DNA from: an uncultured Spirochaetales bacterium
GTDB taxonomy: Bacteria; Spirochaetota; Spirochaetia; Sphaerochaetales; Sphaerochaetaceae
Direction of reading: 5' to 3'
DNA length: 64,000 nt
Assembly: GCA_944393005.1 (NCBI GenBank)
Contig: CALXYO010000002.1
Coordinates: 209,302 to 273,301 of the forward strand
A model generated the notes under the pieces. The model ran no database searches. It worked only from the letters and a program-made list of their open reading frames with translations, and was not told the DNA's origin. This document shows, one piece after another, positions 59,823 to 64,000 of this stretch. Each line of letters opens with the position of its first letter. The stretch's first letter is position 1. Position numbers and translations under genes: made by a program.

Positions 59823-62432
59823 ATGGAAGAAAACAAGAAAAAGAAAACATCACAGAAGACAGACGGAAAGCAGGAAATGGATAAGAAAGTATCCGCATCC
59901 CCTCTTGTCATAGGAATCGGAGCCTCTGCCGGCGGTCTTGAGGCACTGCAGCAGTTTTTCGACTACATGCCGTCCCACAGCGGTTTCTGCTTTGTTGTCA
60001 TCCAGCATCTGTCGCCTGATTACAAAAGCCTCATGGCGGACATCCTAGCAAAGCACACGCAGATGTCTGTGTATCAGGCGGAAAACCATATGGGCATCCA
60101 TCCTGATACTGTCTATCTCATACCGCCGAAGAAATACATGACGATACAGCAGAATCAGCTGATTCTCTCCGACTATGATGCGGGAACGCTCAATCATCCG
60201 ATTGATGTCTTCTTCACTTCCCTTGCCGAAGAGAAAAAGGAACACTCGATCGCCATTGTGCTCTCAGGTACGGGATCGGACGGTACGAACGGCATAAAGG
60301 CAATAAAGGAAAAGGGAGGACTTGTCATCGCCCAGGCACCGGAGAGTGCGAAATTCGACGGCATGCCGCGCAGTGTGATCAATACGGGACTTGCAGATTT
60401 CATACTCTCACCAGAAGAGATCACGGAAGAGATCCTGAACTTCTCTTCCACTCCCATACTCCTGCGTTCCCGCCCGGGAGACGCGCAGGCAAATGAGGAT
60501 GACGAGCTTTTCTCAGAGGAGGAAACACTCTCGCACATCTATGCGATATTGAAGAATGCAAGCGGGATAGACTTCACATATTACAAACGTTCAACCATCC
60601 TGCGCCGCATAGAGCGCCGCATGCTGGTCACACATACCGCGACGCTTTCCGATTTCGCCCATCTGCTCGGTGACAACACGGAGGAAGTGAATATCCTCGT
60701 AAAGGAAATTCTCATCGGTGTCACAAACTTTTTCCGTGACCCGGGTTTCTTTGAGAAGCTGAAATACAATGTGATTTACAAGATTGTCGACAGGGCGAAG
60801 GAAGATGAACCGATAAGGGTCTGGAGCGCCGGATGCTCTACAGGTGAAGAGGCTTATTCAATCGCGATCCTATTCAAGGAAGTGATGGAGGAACTTGAAG
60901 TCACAAGAGACATCAAGATATTCGCAACAGACGTGGACAGCCGTGCCATCGAACAGGCAAGCAGGGGCGTTTTCTCGGAAAACATAATCGACGATGTCTC
61001 ATCCGACCGTCTTTCAAAATTCTTCATCAAGCAGAACGAGCAGTACCAGATCTGCCGCGAGATAAGGAAAATGATCGTCTTCGCGACACACAACATGTTC
61101 TCCGATCCGCCTTTCGGCAAGCTTGATCTCATCGTCTGCCGCAACGTGATGATCTATTTCCAGCCTGTGCTGCGCCGCGGCCTTTTCGCGATCTTCCACT
61201 CGGCGCTGAAAAACAACGGCTATCTCTTCCTCGGCAAGAGCGAGACCGCCGGAGAATACGTGAATCTCTTCAAGCCCGTGTGCAGTGCGGAGAAGATATA
61301 CATACACAAAGGAGATGGAAAAGTCGAGGACCTCACCCCGCCGACTTTCAATATTCCCAACATACAGGCAATCTCTCCATCCAGCATAAGGGCATCCGTC
61401 AAGCCGAATGACGAGAGCAACGGTGAAAACCTGTATTCCAGATTCCTTGAGAAATTCCTCCCTCCTTCAGTCGTCATCGACAGGGATGACAATGTGGTTC
61501 ATTTCTTCGGCGCCTACAGCGACTATCTCACAATCGCGCCGGGAAAAGCGACGCTGAATTTCTTCAGCATGGTCAACAGGGATCTCAATCTTGTCGCGGC
61601 AACGGGACTGAGCAAGGTGCGCAGCGAGCATAAGGGAGTGACTTACACATCAATCGCAGTTGACTGCCCGTCCGGACGCAAGGTAATAGATCTGTCAATC
61701 CAGCCTGTCCCGCAGTCAGATGCCGGCGATGATGAAAGTCTTATCGCGATTCTCTTCCTTGAGAACAGACCGGCAGAACTTGAAGGGAATGTGGAGAAGT
61801 ACGATCTCGATGCAACAGCCGCAAAGCGCATTGCGGAGCTTGAGAAAGAATTCTCGGTCTCGCAGAGCGATCTGAGAGCCACCATCCAGCGTCTTGAGAC
61901 CGTGAACGGAGAGCTCCAGGCTGCAAACGAGGAGCTTCTGACAGCCAACGAGGAACTCCAGAGTTCAACAGAAGAGCTGCAGTCCGTCAATGAGGAGCTG
62001 TACACCGTAAATACCGAGCACCAGCTGAAGCTTGACGAGCTGACGATGATGACAAACGACCTGTCGAACTTCCTCTCATCCACGATGATCGGCATTCTCT
62101 TCGTGGACAGCAATCTGAACATAAGAAAGTTCACCGAATACGTGGGACGCGAATTCCAGCTCATGGATCATGATATCGGGCGTTCAATCCAGATATTCGC
62201 ACACAGCTTCCCGGATGAGGCGATCGAGGCCGACTGCCGTACGGTCTTAAGGGATCTGATCTCCATCGACCGTGAAGTTACGGCAATGAACGGACGCTGC
62301 TATACATTGCGTATCGCGCCGTACAGGACAACCAAAAACAGCATAAGAGGACTGGTCATCACCATCATAGACAGTCTCGGGGAAAATCCGCTTCATAGCG
62401 GAGATGAGAATAAGGAAAAAGCTGAGAAGTGA
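59823..62432 (+). CDS. CheB-CheR-coiled-coil-PAS fusion protein
   Basis: 869 residues from the ATG at 59823; the GTG 15 bases earlier lies in the inverted repeat of the insertion sequence. After a basic tail, the CheB methylesterase domain (about 25-210) has Ser35 in GASAGG, His62 in IQHL and Asp in SGTGSDG. The CheR methyltransferase (about 225-490) has VTNFFRDPGFF, WSAGCSTGEEAYSIA and DLIVCRNVMIYF. Then come a PAS-like segment, a coiled coil of ANEELQ repeats and a final PAS domain. No kinase domain follows, unlike many relatives. It probably modifies or senses receptor methylation in a chemotaxis-like or signalling system. No ribosome site is visible after the IS junction. Confidence 0.9.
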   Translation: MEENKKKKTSQKTDGKQEMDKKVSASPLVIGIGASAGGLEALQQFFDYMPSHSGFCFVVIQHLSPDYKSLMADILAKHTQMSVYQAENHMGIHPDTVYLIPPKKYMTIQQNQLILSDYDAGTLNHPIDVFFTSLAEEKKEHSIAIVLSGTGSDGTNGIKAIKEKGGLVIAQAPESAKFDGMPRSVINTGLADFILSPEEITEEILNFSSTPILLRSRPGDAQANEDDELFSEEETLSHIYAILKNASGIDFTYYKRSTILRRIERRMLVTHTATLSDFAHLLGDNTEEVNILVKEILIGVTNFFRDPGFFEKLKYNVIYKIVDRAKEDEPIRVWSAGCSTGEEAYSIAILFKEVMEELEVTRDIKIFATDVDSRAIEQASRGVFSENIIDDVSSDRLSKFFIKQNEQYQICREIRKMIVFATHNMFSDPPFGKLDLIVCRNVMIYFQPVLRRGLFAIFHSALKNNGYLFLGKSETAGEYVNLFKPVCSAEKIYIHKGDGKVEDLTPPTFNIPNIQAISPSSIRASVKPNDESNGENLYSRFLEKFLPPSVVIDRDDNVVHFFGAYSDYLTIAPGKATLNFFSMVNRDLNLVAATGLSKVRSEHKGVTYTSIAVDCPSGRKVIDLSIQPVPQSDAGDDESLIAILFLENRPAELEGNVEKYDLDATAAKRIAELEKEFSVSQSDLRATIQRLETVNGELQAANEELLTANEELQSSTEELQSVNEELYTVNTEHQLKLDELTMMTNDLSNFLSSTMIGILFVDSNLNIRKFTEYVGREFQLMDHDIGRSIQIFAHSFPDEAIEADCRTVLRDLISIDREVTAMNGRCYTLRIAPYRTTKNSIRGLVITIIDSLGENPLHSGDENKEKAEK

Positions 62433-62437
62433 ATCGT

Positions 62438-62458
62438 GATGCCGCAGCATGCGGCATC
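62438..62458 (+). terminator. hairpin after the CheB-CheR gene
   Basis: GATGCCGC/GCGGCATC (62438-62445, 62451-62458), 5-base loop, six bases past the stop. CCCTGTC follows rather than a U-tract, so termination is uncertain. Confidence 0.5.
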
Positions 62459-62545
62459 CCCTGTCTCACTCTCACAGAAGGAGAGAAAATTTTTCTTTCC
62501 TTATGGAATGTTTATCATTACATTAGGTGCAGGAGAATGATAAAC

Positions 62546-63526
62546 ATGAAAATAGTTCTTTTTGACACCAAAAATTATGATAAAAAGCATTTTGACGCGG
62601 CAAACAGGGATTACGGCTTTGAGATCGTATACCTCGAGCCTGCGCTGAATGCCCACAGTGCAGTCATGGCAAAAGGTGCGGATGTGGTCTGCCCGTTTGT
62701 CAACTGCACGGTTGACAGAACTGTCATCGACATCCTCAGTCAGGAAGGAGTCCGTCTCATCGCCATGCGTTCTGCCGGCTTCAACAACGTCGATTACCAG
62801 TATGCGAATGAGAAAGGCATTCCTGTCGTGAGAGTTCCGGCATACAGTCCGCATGCTGTTGCCGAACATTCTTTCGCCCTTCTTCTCGCGCTTGTCAGAA
62901 AGCTGACACATGCATATGTGAGGACAAGGGAATTCAACTTCTCCCTCTCCGGCCTTGTGGGCATGGATCTGTACGGCAAGACATTCGGAGTTGTCGGCAC
63001 CGGAAAAATCGGCAGGGTTGCAATCGGCATCGCAAAAGGATTCGGCATGAAAGTCCTTGCATACGACCCGTATCCGGCAAAGGATCCTGATGTGCAGTAC
63101 ACAGATCTTGACACACTTCTGAGAGAAGCGGATGTTGTCTCGCTGTACTGTCCTCTCACAAAAGAAAACAGGCACATGATCAATGCGGCAACCATTGATG
63201 CCATGAAGGACACAGCCTTCCTGATCAATACCTCCCGCGGTGCCCTGATCGACTCCGAAGCTCTGGTTGAGGCTCTGAAGGAGAAGAAACTGGGAGGCGC
63301 GGCACTGGATGTCTATGAGGAAGAAGCCGGAATATTCTACACGGATCAGAGCAGCGAAGGCATAGAGGATGACACTCTTGCCCGCCTCATAAGCATGCCC
63401 AATGCGATTATAACATCACATCAGGGTTATCTTACCGAGGAAGCCCTTAGTGCAATCAGCGGGACAACGCTTGCGAATGTGAAGGAATTCGAAGAAGGAA
63501 AGACTCTGACCAACCAGGTGAAGTGA
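62546..63526 (+). CDS. ldhA: D-lactate dehydrogenase-type D-2-hydroxyacid dehydrogenase
   Basis: 326 residues from the ATG at 62546, ten bases after AGGAG; upstream in-frame ATG codons are too close or lack a site. The sequence begins MKIVLFDTKNYDKKHFD, as in LdhA. The NAD site is GVVGTGKIGRVAIGIAKGFG. Catalytic residues are Arg in NTSRGALID, Glu in DVYEEEAG and His in TSHQGYLTEE. It reduces pyruvate to D-lactate, regenerating NAD+ in fermentation. Related hydroxyacids are possible, but the N-terminus and the DQSSEGIEDD loop favour lactate. Confidence 0.9.
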   Translation: MKIVLFDTKNYDKKHFDAANRDYGFEIVYLEPALNAHSAVMAKGADVVCPFVNCTVDRTVIDILSQEGVRLIAMRSAGFNNVDYQYANEKGIPVVRVPAYSPHAVAEHSFALLLALVRKLTHAYVRTREFNFSLSGLVGMDLYGKTFGVVGTGKIGRVAIGIAKGFGMKVLAYDPYPAKDPDVQYTDLDTLLREADVVSLYCPLTKENRHMINAATIDAMKDTAFLINTSRGALIDSEALVEALKEKKLGGAALDVYEEEAGIFYTDQSSEGIEDDTLARLISMPNAIITSHQGYLTEEALSAISGTTLANVKEFEEGKTLTNQVK

Positions 63527-63535
63527 AAACAAAGG

Positions 63536-63581
63536 ATCTGCTGTCAGCAGATAAAATGTCTGCCGGACTGACCCGGCAGAC
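63536..63581. terminator. double hairpin between ldhA and the dehydrogenase remnant
   Basis: ATCTGCTG/CAGCAGAT (63536-63543, 63545-63552) and GTCTGCCGG/CCGGCAGAC (63558-63566, 63573-63581). The second is followed on the minus strand by ATTTTAT, so it may serve the minus-strand genes too. Confidence 0.65.
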
Positions 63582-63603
63582 GTAAGACAGACAATCTGAA
63601 AAA

Positions 63604-63858
63604 TCAAACGTAATATTCCATCGGATATGCAAGATACTGCAGCTCGTCAAGCTGCTCGCTTGTGACATACCCGGAAGGAGCATTGAGAAGAGACGGTATG
63701 CGGTTGACGATTGTCGCACAGGTGTGTTCGACGGTGGCAGGCTTCACAACATGGAATTCCGTGTCAGGCTCGCCTGTGATCTTCCAGTCGCACATGTCGC
63801 CGTCGTCAGGGCAGTATACAACAAACCCTTGAGATAGATGCAACCATTCAGGGTGGTC
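63604..63858 (-). pseudogene. C-terminal remnant of a 2,4-diaminopentanoate dehydrogenase/DapB-like NAD(P)-binding enzyme
   Basis: Only about 84 codons are open, starting after an in-frame TGA at 63858. They read [40 protein letters not shown] and [12 protein letters not shown], the conserved last quarter of DapB-like amine/2,4-diaminopentanoate dehydrogenases, which are normally about 340 residues. The Rossmann domain is missing and the next gene upstream ends eight bases away, so this is a truncated relic. A TTG at 63843 could initiate a 79-residue peptide, but no ribosome site supports it. Confidence 0.75.
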
Positions 63859-63865
63859 AGGTGAA

Positions 63866-64000
63866 TCACGGCATCATCTGAAGAGGCACATGTCTCTTGA
63901 TGAAATCCTTTGAAATCTCAGCAAATTCCTCTGCATTGCTGAGTATTGCAGGATGGCCTCCATGTGAGAACATATGGATCGAGGCATTGCCCATCATCTC
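63866..64000 (-). CDS. alpha/beta hydrolase, C-terminal end only
   Basis: The last 44 codons of a gene that continues beyond the window. [20 protein letters not shown] has the His-Gly-Gly-His-Pro and Ser-Asn pattern around the catalytic His near the end of alpha/beta hydrolases (esterases, haloperoxidase-like). Substrate class cannot be assigned from this piece. Confidence 0.7.
   Translation of the reverse strand, partial: EMMGNASIHMFSHGGHPAILSNAEEFAEISKDFIKRHVPLQMMP

Noticed and set aside
61860..62040. Tandem DNA repeat in the CheB-CheR gene
   Set aside because: The repetition (ANEELL, ANEELQ, VNEELY) is protein-level coiled-coil periodicity common to this family; the DNA copies are diverged.
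1..64000. CRISPR arrays, tRNA or rRNA genes, prophage modules
   Set aside because: No regularly spaced repeats, no cloverleaf-like sequences ending CCA, no ribosomal RNA signatures and no phage structural genes were seen on either strand.

Overview
The window reads as chromosome of an anaerobic, host-associated spirochaete, most likely a gut member of the Sphaerochaetaceae. This is inferred from a diderm inventory (two small outer-membrane beta-barrels, a lipobox lipoprotein), solute-binding proteins whose mature ends begin QGAKEAA or CSGNEEA, oxygen-independent chemistry (ferredoxin-tailed aldo/keto reductase, enoate-reductase-type flavoenzyme, Fe-S dehydratases, siroheme-type reductase fusion), a choloylglycine hydrolase, and strong AGA/AGG arginine usage. 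No rRNA, tRNA, prophage or CRISPR array was seen. Two insertion sequences are present.

Layout. 1-6.8 kb: a partial sugar-type dehydrogenase with a ferredoxin-tailed aldo/keto reductase, a Zn/Cd-type P-ATPase with its metal-binding domain on a separate gene, a MATE exporter and a LacI-type regulator. 7-20 kb: a large catabolic block. A branched-chain-type ABC importer is preceded in the same orientation by two different isocitrate lyase/PEP mutase superfamily enzymes. A cupin, a YhcH-type protein and a ketopantoate-reductase-like dehydrogenase lie downstream. An ArsR-type regulator with an enoate-reductase-like enzyme and a two-subunit aconitase X lie on the other side. Two operator-like palindromes 21 bp apart sit in front of the lyase/importer operon. 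20-28 kb: an orphan solute-binding protein whose stop codon was hit by a TnpB element, then a probable L(+)-tartrate locus (ttdB, ttdA, SLC13 carrier) with two GntR regulators and a DUF1847 protein. 28-35 kb: flavodoxin and monooxygenase pair, MATE exporter, a beta-barrel protein whose promoter spacer holds a run of seven C, an ion transporter, an AvtA-like aminotransferase and an AEC carrier.

34.8-44.3 kb: a compact type II fatty-acid synthesis operon, acpP-fabK-fabD-fabG-fabF-accB-fabZ-accC-accD-accA plus an acyl-CoA synthetase, without fabH. 44.5-47.2 kb: a TetR regulator divergent from a second heavy-metal P-ATPase with foreign-looking arginine codons. 47.4-52.5 kb: lipoprotein, outer-membrane barrel and CbiK-like chelatase, convergent with an ABC importer of the iron-chelate/B12 class. 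52.5-64 kb: CoA-disulfide reductase/rhodanese/siroheme fusion, pectinesterase, DUF362 protein, choloylglycine hydrolase, a frameshifted ISL3-type element abutting a CheB-CheR-PAS fusion, a D-2-hydroxyacid dehydrogenase, a dehydrogenase remnant and the end of an alpha/beta hydrolase.

The signals most worth following are regulatory. A nearly identical 15-bp operator (TGACA-N3-TGTCA) lies at the start of both the flavodoxin operon (28.5 kb) and the DUF362 gene (twice, 56.15 kb). The C-tract promoter at 30.1 kb resembles phase-variable spirochaete promoters. A nested hairpin covers the Shine-Dalgarno of the chelate-binding protein at 52.45 kb. The TnpB element's predicted guide matches its own empty insertion site, and removing the element restores a natural stop codon.
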